64,000 bases of DNA from Janthinobacterium lividum (GTDB lineage Bacteria; Pseudomonadota; Gammaproteobacteria; Burkholderiales; Burkholderiaceae_D): positions 6,014,001 through 6,078,000 of the forward strand of contig NZ_CP139976.1 in the NCBI RefSeq assembly GCF_034424625.1, written 5' to 3'. Position numbers and translations under genes: made by a program. The first letter of the stretch is position 1. Each line of letters starts with the position of its first letter. The notes under the pieces were generated by a model, which saw only the letters and a program-made list of their open reading frames with translations, had not been told where the DNA came from and did not search any database. Shown here piece by piece: positions 35,779 through 44,724 of the stretch.

Positions 35779-36738
35779 TTAGCTGAGCTTGCCCTCGCCC
35801 GACGGGTACTCATTCCAGTGCAACTTTTCACGCAGGGTGTTGTAGTAACTCCACCCTTCCGGATGCAGGAAGGTAATCGTATGCGGCGAACGGCGGATGA
35901 GGATGCGGTCTTGCTGCACCAGGCTGGCAAAGGTCTGCATGTCGAAATTGACGCTGATATCGCGCCCGCGCACGATTTCCACGACGATCTGGCTGGAGTC
36001 GGGCAGGACGATGGGACGGTTCGACAACGCATGCGGGGCGATCGGCACGAGCACGATGCCGCCCAGGGTCGGGTGCAGCAATGGGCCGCCGGCCGACAGC
36101 GAATACGCGGTCGAGCCCGTGGGCGTGGAAATGATCAAGCCATCCGAACGCTGGTTGTACATGAAGTGGCCATCGACCTCGACGCGCAATTCGGCCATGC
36201 CGGCACCGGCGCCGCGCGAGACGACGACATCGTTGACGGCCATGCCCACGTGAATCGACTCGCCGTCGCGCAGCACGCTGCCTTCAAGCAAGGTACGGCG
36301 TTCGGCCTTGAAGCGGCCACCGAGAATTTGCGCCAGCACGGGCAGCATGCGCTCAAGCGGAATATCGGTCATGAAACCCAAACGTCCTTGATTGATGCCG
36401 ATCAAGGGTACGTCGAATGGCGCCAGCTGGCGCGCAATGCCCAGCATGGTGCCGTCGCCACCCATGACGATGGCGCAATCGGCGGCGGCGCCGATCTCGG
36501 CAGGTGACATGGCGCGCACGCCGGGAAACGCCAGATTCAGATGCGCGGCCGTCTCCGCCTCAAAGACCACCGTGTGGCCCAGCACTTGCAGGAAATCGAC
36601 GATGCTTTTCACGGGCTCGGCAATGCCATCCGTATTCTGGCGCACGACCAGGGCGATGGTCTTGGCGCCCAGGTTGAAGCGTTCGCCCGGGGCTGGCGAG
36701 GGCGCGGCTGGCTGTTCGGCGGGTGTATCGACGGGCAT
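35779..36738 (-). CDS. nadK: NAD kinase
   Basis: A 319-residue NAD kinase. The key motifs are [15 protein letters not shown] (GGDGT), [13 protein letters not shown] (NE/D motif region) and [16 protein letters not shown]. It phosphorylates NAD to NADP. Residues 1-25 are a Pro/Ala-rich extension before the core. Start at ATG 36736-36738; the frame remains open upstream but is not family-like. recN follows 49 bp downstream. No hrcA gene is found upstream within the window, unlike the hrcA-nadK order in many betaproteobacteria. Confidence 0.94.
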   Translation of the reverse strand: MPVDTPAEQPAAPSPAPGERFNLGAKTIALVVRQNTDGIAEPVKSIVDFLQVLGHTVVFEAETAAHLNLAFPGVRAMSPAEIGAAADCAIVMGGDGTMLGIARQLAPFDVPLIGINQGRLGFMTDIPLERMLPVLAQILGGRFKAERRTLLEGSVLRDGESIHVGMAVNDVVVSRGAGAGMAELRVEVDGHFMYNQRSDGLIISTPTGSTAYSLSAGGPLLHPTLGGIVLVPIAPHALSNRPIVLPDSSQIVVEIVRGRDISVNFDMQTFASLVQQDRILIRRSPHTITFLHPEGWSYYNTLREKLHWNEYPSGEGKLS

Positions 36739-36807
36739 AAGAGTCTCGGTAGTAAATTCGGTGGCAAACCGCCCCAGGCTGTCGCGTCGCACGCCGGCAT
36801 CGCATGA

Positions 36808-36827
36808 TACTGTACATATGAACAGTA
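36808..36827 (-). promoter_or_regulatory. LexA (SOS) box upstream of nadK-recN
   Basis: TACTGTACATATGAACAGTA contains CTGT-N8-ACAG (36810-36825), the exact core of the gammaproteobacterial/betaproteobacterial LexA operator, with palindromic flanks. It is 70-90 bp before the nadK ATG and should place the nadK-recN unit under SOS control. Confidence 0.85.
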
Positions 36828-36994
36828 TAGTGCGGCTGCCGTGTGCCCGCAAGGGGCGTTCTTGGTGTTGCACGCAGTGTAGCGCAGAAAAAGATTCGTC
36901 CATGCGTGCGCCAGCGCTCCCAGCATGGACAAATCCGCTTGCAGGCGGCCTGGCGCGGCGGGACACTGGTTTCACTTTACTGCCAGGAGGCCAT

Positions 36995-37261
36995 ATGCAT
37001 ACCCCACCAAGCGAACGCAAGATCAATACCGATGAAAAGGTCAAGAATGACGGCGTCGACCGCCTGCCGCACGAGCGCGACGAGTCCCCCGATGCGCAAA
37101 ACGCACGCCCGCGCAAAATCATGCAACAGGCGGCCAGCGACCTGGAACAGGGCCTGGTCGATACGGATCGGCGCGCCCAGCCCGGCGTGGAAAAGGTCAA
37201 GCCGGCCGAACCGAAACAGGCCCGTCCCGACGCGCAGCTGGAACCAAAGAAGGCGCGCTGA
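36995..37261 (+). CDS. Small charged hypothetical protein
   Basis: An 88-residue hydrophilic protein, rich in Lys, Arg, Asp, Glu, Pro and Gln, with no hydrophobic segment and no Cys or Trp. A strong AGGAGG box stands 5 nt before the ATG at 36995. It looks intrinsically disordered. I do not recognise a family. It lies between the divergent nadK promoter region and the OsmC gene, which has its own start 106 bp on. Stress-related function would be a guess only. Confidence 0.6.
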   Translation: MHTPPSERKINTDEKVKNDGVDRLPHERDESPDAQNARPRKIMQQAASDLEQGLVDTDRRAQPGVEKVKPAEPKQARPDAQLEPKKAR

Positions 37262-37367
37262 GTCGAACTGTCGTGGGCCGCGCATGCGCCCCCTGTGTGA
37301 CGCAACGAACGGAAGCGCCAAGCCCTGGCGCGCATGATGGACGCTCGAACCACGCAAGGAGTACATC

Positions 37368-37790
37368 ATGAAAAAAACAGGATCAGCCGTCTGGAGTGGC
37401 GGCCTTAAAGATGGCAAAGGGTTTATTTCCACCCAAAGCGGCGCGCTCGACAATGTGGCATATGGCTTCAACACGCGCTTTGAAGACGGTCCCGGCAGCA
37501 ATCCGGAAGAACTGATCGGCGCTGCCCATGCGGCCTGCTTCACCATGGCCCTGTCCGGCCAACTGGGCGAAGCGGGCTTGCGTGCCACAGCCCTGAAAAC
37601 CACGGCCGATGTCAGCCTGGAAAAAATCGATGGCAGCTATGCCATCACGGCCGTGCACCTGACCCTGGTGGCCACCGTTCCCGGCGCCACGGAAGAAGCG
37701 TTCCAGGATGCGGCCCTGCGCGCCAAGCTCGGCTGCCCCGTGTCCAAGTTGCTGGCCACGGAAATCACGCTGGACGCCCATCTGGAGTAA
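37368..37790 (+). CDS. osmC: OsmC-type peroxiredoxin (OsmC/Ohr family)
   Basis: A 140-residue protein. [25 protein letters not shown] and [30 protein letters not shown] match OsmC; the first redox Cys is in AAHAACFTM, and the second is in GCPVSKLL near the C terminus. OsmC reduces organic hydroperoxides. Start ATG 37368 is preceded by AAGGAG. It stands as a single gene or with glyoxalase downstream. Confidence 0.93.
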   Translation: MKKTGSAVWSGGLKDGKGFISTQSGALDNVAYGFNTRFEDGPGSNPEELIGAAHAACFTMALSGQLGEAGLRATALKTTADVSLEKIDGSYAITAVHLTLVATVPGATEEAFQDAALRAKLGCPVSKLLATEITLDAHLE

Positions 37791-37902
37791 GCATGTTGCC
37801 GTCCGCCGCCCCGGTACTGGCGGGCGGCAGGGGCGGTCTCGGCAAGAAAGCCGTAAAACGCATAAAATCCTGCCATTCCCCTATCATCATCAAGGATTTA
37901 CG

Positions 37903-38310
37903 ATGCGTATTTTGCACACCATGTTACGGGTCGGCGACCTGCAGCGCTCCATCGATTTTTACACCAAGGTCCTGGGCATGACATTACTGCGCACCAGCGA
38001 CAATCCGGAATACCAGTACACGCTGGCCTTCGTCGGCTATGGCTCGAATCCCGATCACGCGGAACTGGAACTGACGTATAACTATGGCACCACCAGCTAT
38101 GAGCTGGGCACGGCCTACGGCCACATCGCCATCTCGGCCGACGACATCGTCGCCGCGTGCGACGCGGCACGCGCAAATGGCGGCAACGTCACGCGCGAAC
38201 CGGGCCACGTGAAAGGTGGCAACACGGTCATCGCCTTCATCACCGACCCGGACGGCTACAAGATCGAATTGATCGAGCGCAAGTTCGACGGCCAGGGCGG
38301 CGGCCTGTAA
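37903..38310 (+). CDS. gloA: Lactoylglutathione lyase (glyoxalase I)
   Basis: A 135-residue glyoxalase [27 protein letters not shown] carries the first metal His; ELTYNYG gives a Glu, [10 protein letters not shown] the second His, and KIELIE the second Glu, for the Ni/Zn site. It isomerises the methylglyoxal-glutathione hemithioacetal to S-lactoylglutathione. The start at 37903 matches the family exactly; the open frame before it is the OsmC 3' region read in another frame. Confidence 0.95.
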   Translation: MRILHTMLRVGDLQRSIDFYTKVLGMTLLRTSDNPEYQYTLAFVGYGSNPDHAELELTYNYGTTSYELGTAYGHIAISADDIVAACDAARANGGNVTREPGHVKGGNTVIAFITDPDGYKIELIERKFDGQGGGL

Positions 38311-38314
38311 TACC

Positions 38315-39229
38315 TCAGCCTGGCTCAGCGGCCTGTGCAATGGCCGCGCGCAGCCAGGCGATGCCCGCATCGCCGTCCGTGCGGCGGTGCCGTATCACTT
38401 CAAACGCAAACGGCGCGATGGCAAATGGCGCAGCGTACAGCGCCAGCCCTTGCGCCGCGCTGCCCTGCAAGGCGCGGCGCGCCACCGTCAGGATCAAGTC
38501 CGTCCCCATCACGACGTCCGGTGCGACCGTCCAGTACGGCACACGCACGGCGATGCGGCGCGTCTGTCCCAGCTGGGCCAGGGCCGCGTCGACTTCGGCC
38601 GCCATGCCGCCTTCGCTGGACGCCACCAGCACGTGCGGGCGCGCCAGATAGGTTTCCAGGCTCAGCATTTCACCGGCCGCCAGGCTGGCCGGATCGAGCG
38701 CGCACACGAACGTTTCCTCGAATAAGGTTTCTCTATGGAGCTGCTCGGGCAGTTGCGGGAACACACCGAGCGCCAGGTCGATCTCGCCATCCTGCACGCC
38801 GGCCACCACGGCCGGGCGGCTGGCATAGCTGATGGCCAGGTCGATGCCGGGCGCTTCCACGCGCAAACGGCGCAACAGGCGGGGCAAGATCATTGCCGCG
38901 CCGTAATCCGACATGGCCAGGCGAAACATGCGCTGCGCCGTGGCCGCCTCGAAGACGGCGCCGCCCAGCACGGAACGCACGCTTTGCAGCGCTTCGGCCA
39001 GCGGCCGCGCCAACTCTAGCGCGCGCGCCGTCGGCTGGAAGCCGCCCTTGCCGCGCAGCAGCAGCGGGTCGTCGAGCAAGTGGCGCAAGCGGGCCAGCGC
39101 ATGGCTGACGGCAGGCTGGCTCATGTGCAAGCGCTCGGCCGCGCGCGACAAATGGCGCTCGCTCAGCAGCGCGTCCAGGATCACCAGCAAGTTCAAATCG
39201 ACGGCGCGCAGATTATTCATTTGGTGCAT
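38315..39229 (-). CDS. LysR-family transcriptional regulator
   Basis: A 304-residue LTTR with the N-terminal helix-turn-helix in AVDLNLLVILDALLSERHLSRAAERLHMSQPAVSHALARLR, followed by a periplasmic-binding-protein-like effector domain. The N-terminal type resembles the NodD/PA0477-like LysR group. Two Met starts are possible (39227-39229 or 39218-39220); neither has a strong box. It is divergent from the DMT gene at 39312 and probably regulates it from the 82-bp gap. Its ligand is unknown. It converges on gloA. Confidence 0.82.
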   Translation of the reverse strand: MHQMNNLRAVDLNLLVILDALLSERHLSRAAERLHMSQPAVSHALARLRHLLDDPLLLRGKGGFQPTARALELARPLAEALQSVRSVLGGAVFEAATAQRMFRLAMSDYGAAMILPRLLRRLRVEAPGIDLAISYASRPAVVAGVQDGEIDLALGVFPQLPEQLHRETLFEETFVCALDPASLAAGEMLSLETYLARPHVLVASSEGGMAAEVDAALAQLGQTRRIAVRVPYWTVAPDVVMGTDLILTVARRALQGSAAQGLALYAAPFAIAPFAFEVIRHRRTDGDAGIAWLRAAIAQAAEPG

Positions 39230-39311
39230 AGTTTGGTGACAAACTACGAATTGGATTTAATCATCACAGCATAATACGATGTCCCCATCAACTCAACTGT
39301 GGGAGTCGCAC

Positions 39312-39779
39312 ATGCATGGATGGATTACCGTATTTGCCCCGCTGGCCATGCTGGCCGGCGCCGTCGTCCCCTTCCAGGCGGGCGCGAATGCCGCGCTGGG
39401 CCGCAACCTGGGCCACCCGCTGTGGGCCACCCTCGCCTCGCTGGCCGTCAGCGCAGTGCTCGCTTCGCTCGTGATGCTGGTCTGGCGGGTGCCGGCGCCC
39501 GATGTCAGCCTCGCCATGCGCGGGCCGGGCTGGTCCTGGCTGGGCGGCGCGGCCGGCGTGTTCTATATTACGGCCGCGCTGATGCTGGCGCCACGCATGG
39601 GATCCGGCCCCTTCATGGCGGCCGTCATCGGCGGGCAAATGCTGGCCGCGCTGGCCATCGACCGCTACGGCTTGCTGGGCTTTGCCGTCATGCATATTTC
39701 GCCGCTGCACTGGGCCGGTGCGGGGCTGGTGGTGGCCGGCGTGATCGTGACGCAAGTCGCCAATACCCGCACCGTGTGA
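39312..39779 (+). CDS. DMT-superfamily transporter, YdcZ/DUF606 type
   Basis: A 155-residue membrane protein with five hydrophobic segments. LAMLAGAVVPFQAGANAALGRNLGHPLWATLASLAVS is typical of the DUF606 (YdcZ) half-size transporters, which probably work as dimers. Start at ATG 39312 with GGGAG upstream. Substrate unknown. Regulation by the divergent LysR protein is likely. Confidence 0.85.
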   Translation: MHGWITVFAPLAMLAGAVVPFQAGANAALGRNLGHPLWATLASLAVSAVLASLVMLVWRVPAPDVSLAMRGPGWSWLGGAAGVFYITAALMLAPRMGSGPFMAAVIGGQMLAALAIDRYGLLGFAVMHISPLHWAGAGLVVAGVIVTQVANTRTV

Positions 39780-39798
39780 AAGCACGTCAAGACGAAAA

Positions 39799-39828
39799 AA
39801 AACCAGCGCCGCTGCCGGTGCTGGTTTT
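39799..39828. terminator. Bidirectional intrinsic terminator
   Basis: AAAACCAGC (39799-39807) and GCTGGTTTT (39820-39828) form a perfect 9-bp outer stem with inner CCG/CGG pairing; A/T runs on both sides let it act on both strands between the convergent DMT and tolC genes. Confidence 0.85.
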
Positions 39829-39854
39829 ATTTGAAGTTGACAGCAAGACCGCGC

Positions 39855-41195
39855 TTACTTGTCGAGCAAGGCATTCACCGGCATCAAGTCCGTTTCCTTC
39901 AGGGTGCCGGCTGCTGCCTTCAGGCGCAAGCCGTTCATGATGGTGTCGTAGCGGGCTTTCGACAGGTCTTTTTGTGTCGAGAACAATTGTTTCTGCGCAT
40001 TCAAGACGTCGATATTGATGCGCACGCCCACTTGATAGCCGAGCTGGTTCGACTCCAGCGCCGACTTGCTCGACACTTCCGCCGCTTCCAGCGCCTTGAC
40101 TTGCGCCAGGCCGCTATTAACGCCGAGGAAAGCCTGGCGCGCGCCTTGCGATGCCGTGCGGCGTGCCGTTTCCAGGTCGTTGCGGGCCTTGTTTTCCAGC
40201 GCGATCGATTCCCGCACCTTGCTGGTGACGGCAAAGCCGCTGAAGATCGGGATGCTCCACTGCACGCCGATGGCATTGTTGTTATTGCCGCTGCCATTGC
40301 CGCCACCGGAAGTGTAGCTATGGCCCGTGTTGGCGATCAGGTCCAGGGTCGGGTAGTGGCCGGCGCGGTTGCGGCCGATGTCGCGCTTGGCCGATTCCAC
40401 GTTGAACTGGGCCGTGACGACGCCATAGTTCTGCTCTTCGGCGGATGATACCCACGGCTCGACGGCAGCCGGTTCCGGCGCGCTGATGACCACGCCCGTA
40501 CGCATCGGCGCCAGATTCGTTGGCGCCTCGCCGATGATGGTTTGCAAGGCGCTGCGCTTGTTGGCCAGGTCATTGATGGCGGCAAACTCCTGCGCCACCA
40601 CCAGATCGTAGGCCGCCTGCGCTTCGTGCGTGTCGGTAATCGTTTGCGTGCCGACTTCGAAGTTGCGCTTGGCCGATGCCAGCTGCTCCGTCGTGGCGAC
40701 CTTTTGCGCCTGCGTGGCGCCCAGGTTGTCCTGCGCGCTCAGCACGTCGAAATACGCCTGCGCCACGCGGGTGATCAGGTCTTGCTGGACTTGCGCAAAT
40801 TGCGCTTCAGCAATCGCTTGCGCCAGCTTGCTTTGCTGATAGGTTTCCCAGCGGTCCCAGCGGAACAGCGGCTGCGCCAGGGTCAGGTTGTAGCTGTTCG
40901 TGCGCACGTTCACGGATGGCGAAGTGATCTTGTTGCCGCCATTGTTCTGGACGATCTGTTCCTGATTGCCGCGTGTATTGCTGCCCGAGGCGGAGATTTG
41001 CGGCAGCAAGCCTGCCAGCCCCTGCGGAACCCGCTCCATCCCGGCCGACAGGGCCGCCCGCGCGCTCGCATACTGCGCGTCATTGGCCAGCGCCTGCTGG
41101 TACACCTGGATGAGATCGGCCGCCTGCGCTTGCAGCGAGTATGTCATCGAGACAAAGGCGCTGGTCATCAGCACGGCGATAAGGGGTTTCCGCAT
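39855..41195 (-). CDS. tolC: Outer membrane channel protein TolC
   Basis: A 446-residue TolC-type outer membrane factor. Residues 1-25 (ending LQAQAA) form a signal peptide. DLIQVYQQALANDAQYASARAAL is the TolC N terminus and two homologous helical halves follow, with AYFDVLSAQDNLGATQAQK and SGFAVTSKVRESIALEN. The C-terminal part has NAQKQLFSTQKDLSKARYD. It forms the exit duct for RND/ABC efflux and type I secretion. No efflux pump gene is adjacent; rhodanese and pcm genes lie upstream on the same strand, a conserved neighbourhood. Confidence 0.94.
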   Translation of the reverse strand: MRKPLIAVLMTSAFVSMTYSLQAQAADLIQVYQQALANDAQYASARAALSAGMERVPQGLAGLLPQISASGSNTRGNQEQIVQNNGGNKITSPSVNVRTNSYNLTLAQPLFRWDRWETYQQSKLAQAIAEAQFAQVQQDLITRVAQAYFDVLSAQDNLGATQAQKVATTEQLASAKRNFEVGTQTITDTHEAQAAYDLVVAQEFAAINDLANKRSALQTIIGEAPTNLAPMRTGVVISAPEPAAVEPWVSSAEEQNYGVVTAQFNVESAKRDIGRNRAGHYPTLDLIANTGHSYTSGGGNGSGNNNNAIGVQWSIPIFSGFAVTSKVRESIALENKARNDLETARRTASQGARQAFLGVNSGLAQVKALEAAEVSSKSALESNQLGYQVGVRINIDVLNAQKQLFSTQKDLSKARYDTIMNGLRLKAAAGTLKETDLMPVNALLDK

Positions 41196-41336
41196 TGCAT
41201 TTCTCCGTTGGAGTCGTCAAAAGTTGATGGAATCAAAAATCTGCTACCGCTTGCCTTGCGCCCGCCGGGTGAGCGGGGTACAGGCCTCCGCAGGCATGCA
41301 GGAAAACATGCCTGGGTGCATCTACTGCAAAATAAC

Positions 41337-41660
41337 TTAGTATTTAGGCATCGCGCTATCGACTTGCAGCGCCCAGGCATGCACGCCGCCCGTCAAATTA
41401 CTGATCTTGCCAAAACCATTGCGCTCCAGGAAGGCCGCCACTTGCATGCTGCGCATGCCGTGATGGCAGATGCAGACGATCTCGGCGTCTTCATCGAGGT
41501 CATCGATGCGCGCAGGAATGGAGTTCATCTGCATCAGGGTGGCACCGTCGAGGTGGCACAGGTCGAACTCCCACTGTTCCCGCACATCCAGCAAAAACGG
41601 ACGCGGGCGGGAAGGGTCAGCCAGCCAGGCGGCCAGCTGCGGTGCACTCAAATGCTCCAT
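41337..41660 (-). CDS. Rhodanese-like sulfurtransferase domain protein
   Basis: A 107-residue single-domain rhodanese. RPFLLDVREQWEFDLCHLDGA is the CDC25-like entry motif and the active loop is CICHHGMRS (Cys followed by HHGMRS), as in GlpE/PspE-like proteins. It may transfer sulfane sulfur. It lies 13 bp after pcm and is likely cotranscribed with pcm and tolC. Confidence 0.88.
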   Translation of the reverse strand: MEHLSAPQLAAWLADPSRPRPFLLDVREQWEFDLCHLDGATLMQMNSIPARIDDLDEDAEIVCICHHGMRSMQVAAFLERNGFGKISNLTGGVHAWALQVDSAMPKY

Positions 41661-41673
41661 CGAATCGGTCGCC

Positions 41674-42324
41674 TCAGAACTGGAAATGCGACGGTGCCAC
41701 GGCTTGCAGCGGCGTGACATTGGTTTCAAACAGCTTGCGCGTGTCGTAGGCCTTGTCCGAGCTGCGCGTGATCAGGTGCGCCGACATGATCGGCGCTTCG
41801 CCGATGATGGCCAGGATGCGGCCGCCGACTTTTACTTGTTGCAACAGTGCTTCCGGCAACACGGCCAGGGCGCCGGACACGACGATCACGTCATACGGTG
41901 CGCCCTTGCTCCAGCCTTGCGCGCCGTCGCCCAGTTCCACGGTGACGTTCGTCACGCCGTTGGCGGCCAGGGTCTGTTCGGCCAGGGTTTTCAATTGGGG
42001 AACGATTTCCACGCTCGTCACATGACGCGCCTTGTGCGCCAGCAAAGCCGCCATGTAGCCGCTGCCGGTGCCGATTTCCAGTACATTTTCATGCTTTTTG
42101 ACGGCTACGTCTTGCAAAATGCGCGCTTCCAGCTTCGGCGTCAACATGCATTCGCCGCCGCCCAGTGGGATTTCGGTATCGACGAAGGCCAGGTTTTTAT
42201 AGGCGGCCGGCACGAAATCTTCACGCTTGACCACATTCAACAGCTCCAATACGTCGATATCCAGTACGTCCCATGGACGGATCTGCTGTTCGATCATATT
42301 GAAGCGGGCTTGTTCGATATTCAT
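41674..42324 (-). CDS. pcm: Protein-L-isoaspartate O-methyltransferase family protein
   Basis: A 216-residue SAM-dependent methyltransferase. Motif I is VLEIGTGSGYMAALLA, with RHVTSVEIVPQL after it, and the N-terminal half has NMIEQQIRPWDVLD and LGGGECMLTPKLEARILQD. The beta-type N terminus differs from E. coli Pcm (the GGGECML stretch replaces the GYGQTIS catalytic loop), so canonical isoaspartyl repair is less sure. It is the first gene of the pcm-rhodanese-tolC run. Confidence 0.85.
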   Translation of the reverse strand: MNIEQARFNMIEQQIRPWDVLDIDVLELLNVVKREDFVPAAYKNLAFVDTEIPLGGGECMLTPKLEARILQDVAVKKHENVLEIGTGSGYMAALLAHKARHVTSVEIVPQLKTLAEQTLAANGVTNVTVELGDGAQGWSKGAPYDVIVVSGALAVLPEALLQQVKVGGRILAIIGEAPIMSAHLITRSSDKAYDTRKLFETNVTPLQAVAPSHFQF

Positions 42325-42493
42325 CTTTGGACTCGGTAAGTGAAGTAATAATCCGCCATTTTATCGTTGAACTGGCTGAAAGCACATGTTAACCATAAAG
42401 ACGGGGAATGGAGGAAATTTGCGACGATCTGCAGATTTGAGGGGGCGAACCTTGGAAAAGGGGCAACTGAACGGTAGAGGCAAGCTCAGCATG

Positions 42494-43144
42494 TCAACTT
42501 TTCCCGGGCGCCTCCACCTGCAGACTGCGCAAGCTCATGTCGATAAAGGCATCCATATAGGCGATCGGATCGATGTTCTTGACCTCGCACGGCAGGAAGG
42601 AATGCGTCCACATCATCAGCATGGTGACGGGCGCGCTGAGGATGGTACTGACCAGCACGGGATCGACCTGGCGGAATTCGCCCCGCTGCATGCCCCGTTC
42701 CAGCAGGCTGACGATCAGCCCATTGCCGCGCGTAACGACTTCTTCGTTGTAAAACTGCGCCAGTTCCGGGAAATTGTTCGCTTCGGCCAGCATCAGCTTG
42801 GTCAAACCGGCCAGCTTGGTGGCGCCGAACTCTTCCCACCACTGCATCATCACCTTGCGCAACAACTCGGCACTGCTGCTGTCCGAGGCGGCCATGCTGT
42901 CTTCCGCCTCGCCGATCGACTGCACAATATTGTCGCGCACCACGGCCTTGAACAGCTCTTGCTTATTCTCAAAGTACAGGTACAGCGTGCCTTTCGACAC
43001 GCCGGCCCGCTTGGCCACATCCTCCAGGCGCGTCGATGCGAAGCCCCGTTCGACAAACAGGTCGAGGGCGGCGGCGAGCAGTTCCTGCGGGCGGGCATCC
43101 TTGCGCCGCTCCCAGCGGGGCTTGGTATCAATCGGGGCTTGCAT
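42494..43144 (-). CDS. TetR-family transcriptional regulator
   Basis: A 216-residue regulator. The helix-turn-helix is LFVERGFASTRLEDVAKRAGVSKGTLYLYFENKQELFKAVVRD, residues about 28-70; a C-terminal ligand domain follows. Start ATG 43142-43144. A perfect 16-bp palindrome stands 37-52 bp upstream and is a probable autoregulatory operator. The pcm-rhodanese-tolC run lies downstream on the same strand, so control of tolC is conceivable but not shown. Confidence 0.85.
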   Translation of the reverse strand: MQAPIDTKPRWERRKDARPQELLAAALDLFVERGFASTRLEDVAKRAGVSKGTLYLYFENKQELFKAVVRDNIVQSIGEAEDSMAASDSSSAELLRKVMMQWWEEFGATKLAGLTKLMLAEANNFPELAQFYNEEVVTRGNGLIVSLLERGMQRGEFRQVDPVLVSTILSAPVTMLMMWTHSFLPCEVKNIDPIAYMDAFIDMSLRSLQVEAPGKS

Positions 43145-43180
43145 GTGTCTTTCCAAGTAACTTACTTTTGAGTCATTAAT

Positions 43181-43196
43181 GGTAGACCGGTCTACC
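43181..43196. promoter_or_regulatory. Palindromic operator, probable TetR-regulator site
   Basis: GGTAGACCGGTCTACC is a perfect 16-bp palindrome located 37 bp before the TetR ATG. A shorter odd palindrome, AAGTAACTTACTT, lies at 43155-43167, between it and the gene. The gap 43145-43482 (338 bp) holds these two sites and no supported gene. Confidence 0.7.
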
Positions 43197-43482
43197 GTCA
43201 AGGTCAAGCGCTGGCCGTACCACCACGCAAGACACTTGGCCAGGCTGCCAACTCCCCGTATTGTACCCTCCGCGCCAGGGTCGGCGGCACCGCCCTTTGC
43301 CACCCTGACCTTCGGTAACGGGTGAGCCAGAATGCGTTTCAGCCCCCATTTTGCGCAGTTCATCGCATTTCCCTTCAAGCCACCGTGCCGCCTTGCTATC
43401 TTCTCATCGACAGCACGGCAGCCGCGGCGCGGCAGCCGGCTTTTTTCTTGTCCTGAACTAAAACAATCATAAAGGAAACACC

Positions 43483-44352
43483 ATGCGTACCTTGCTGGCC
43501 CTGTGCTGTGCCGTTGTCCTCGGCGGTTGCGCCATCGTCATCAACCCCAACGACGGCGAAGTGCGCTATGCCGAATCGGGCGGCAATGCCATCCAGGGCA
43601 ACGGGCAAGCAAGCCGCGACGTGCGCCAGGTCGGCAACATCACCGCGCTCGACATCGACAACATGAAGCGCATCGATATCAAGATCGACGTGCGCGTCGG
43701 CCCGGCGGCATCGCTGGTGATCGAAGCGGACAACAATCTGCAACCGTTGATCCACAGCGACGTGAACGGCAACACCCTGCGCATCTGGAGCGATACGAAC
43801 ATTCGCAGCAGCAATGGTATCCACGTCATCTATACGACGCCACAATTAAAGAAGATCAACATCTCCGGCTCGGGCCGCCTGGTGGTCAGTGGCCTGAATG
43901 GCGACGATTTCAGCCTGGAGCAGCGCGGTTCGATGAAAAGCGAACTGTCGGGTAGCGTGGGACGCTTCGACGTGGCCAACAATGGTTCCGGCAACATCAA
44001 CGCGGCGGCCCTCGCCAGCGGCAACACGGACGCGGTGCAGAACGGCTCGGGCAGCATCCAGCTGGGCAACGTGCGCGGCGAACGCATCAACGTGGCCGTC
44101 AATGGCTCGGGCAGCATCAGCGCCAGCGGCACCGTGCAGCGTCTCGATGCCAACGTGAATGGCTCGGGCGATATCAACCTGGCGTCGCTGCGCAGCGACG
44201 TTGCCTATCTGGCGAGCAACGGTTCCGGCGACATCGACGTCACCGTCCAGCATGAAGTCAATGCCCGCGCCAGCGGTTCCGGCCGCATCACCGTGCATGG
44301 CGATCCTGCCCGCCGCACCCTGTCGGGCAAGCGCGTCAGCATCGTGCGTTAA
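43483..44352 (+). CDS. DUF2807 (GIN domain) lipoprotein
   Basis: A 289-residue protein. The N terminus MRTLLALCCAVVLGGCAIV has a lipobox (LGGC), so a lipoprotein anchored through the Cys is expected. From about residue 45 it shows the head-type GIN domain with V.V..GPAASLVIEADNNL, and from about 165 the sequence NNGSGNINAAAL, QNGSGSIQLGN, VNGSGSISASG, VNGSGDINLAS, SNGSGDIDVTV repeats every 20-22 residues, predicting a right-handed beta-helix. Function unknown. Shine-Dalgarno AAAGGAAA precedes the ATG. Confidence 0.85.
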   Translation: MRTLLALCCAVVLGGCAIVINPNDGEVRYAESGGNAIQGNGQASRDVRQVGNITALDIDNMKRIDIKIDVRVGPAASLVIEADNNLQPLIHSDVNGNTLRIWSDTNIRSSNGIHVIYTTPQLKKINISGSGRLVVSGLNGDDFSLEQRGSMKSELSGSVGRFDVANNGSGNINAAALASGNTDAVQNGSGSIQLGNVRGERINVAVNGSGSISASGTVQRLDANVNGSGDINLASLRSDVAYLASNGSGDIDVTVQHEVNARASGSGRITVHGDPARRTLSGKRVSIVR

Positions 44353-44423
44353 AAGAGTCCCCGGCAACGCATGGGAGCCGGCTTGCTATACTGTCGGCTC
44401 CTCACCCGCCCGTCTGAAATCCC

Positions 44424-44705
44424 ATGTCACCATCTGCCACCCTGGCATGCCGCCCCTCGTGTGGCGCCTGCTGCACCGCACCGTCCATCACCAGCCCGAT
44501 TCCCGGCATGCCGGATGGAAAACCGGCGGGCGTGCGCTGCATCCAGCTGGCTGACGACAACCGTTGCAATATTTTTGGCAAGCCGGAGCGGCCCGCCTTT
44601 TGCGGCGGCTTGCAGCCATCGGCAGACATGTGCGGCAGCAGCCGCGAACATGCCATCCGCTGGCTGGCCGAGCTGGAACAGGCAACAGCGCCGCACAACC
44701 GATAG
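44424..44705 (+). CDS. YkgJ family cysteine-cluster protein
   Basis: A 93-residue Cys-rich protein: [14 protein letters not shown], then RCIQL...[16 protein letters not shown] and MCGS. The CxxCCx motif and spacing are those of the YkgJ/UPF0153 zinc- or iron-chelating family (PF03692). The role is unknown. It lies 71 bp after the DUF2807 gene in the same direction and converges on the nuclease gene. Confidence 0.87.
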   Translation: MSPSATLACRPSCGACCTAPSITSPIPGMPDGKPAGVRCIQLADDNRCNIFGKPERPAFCGGLQPSADMCGSSREHAIRWLAELEQATAPHNR

Positions 44706-44724
44706 AGGCATAGGCCCCCAGTAA

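Noticed and set aside
43845..44367. Minus-strand frames opposite the DUF2807 gene
   Set aside because: They mirror the regular NGSG repeats of the real gene.
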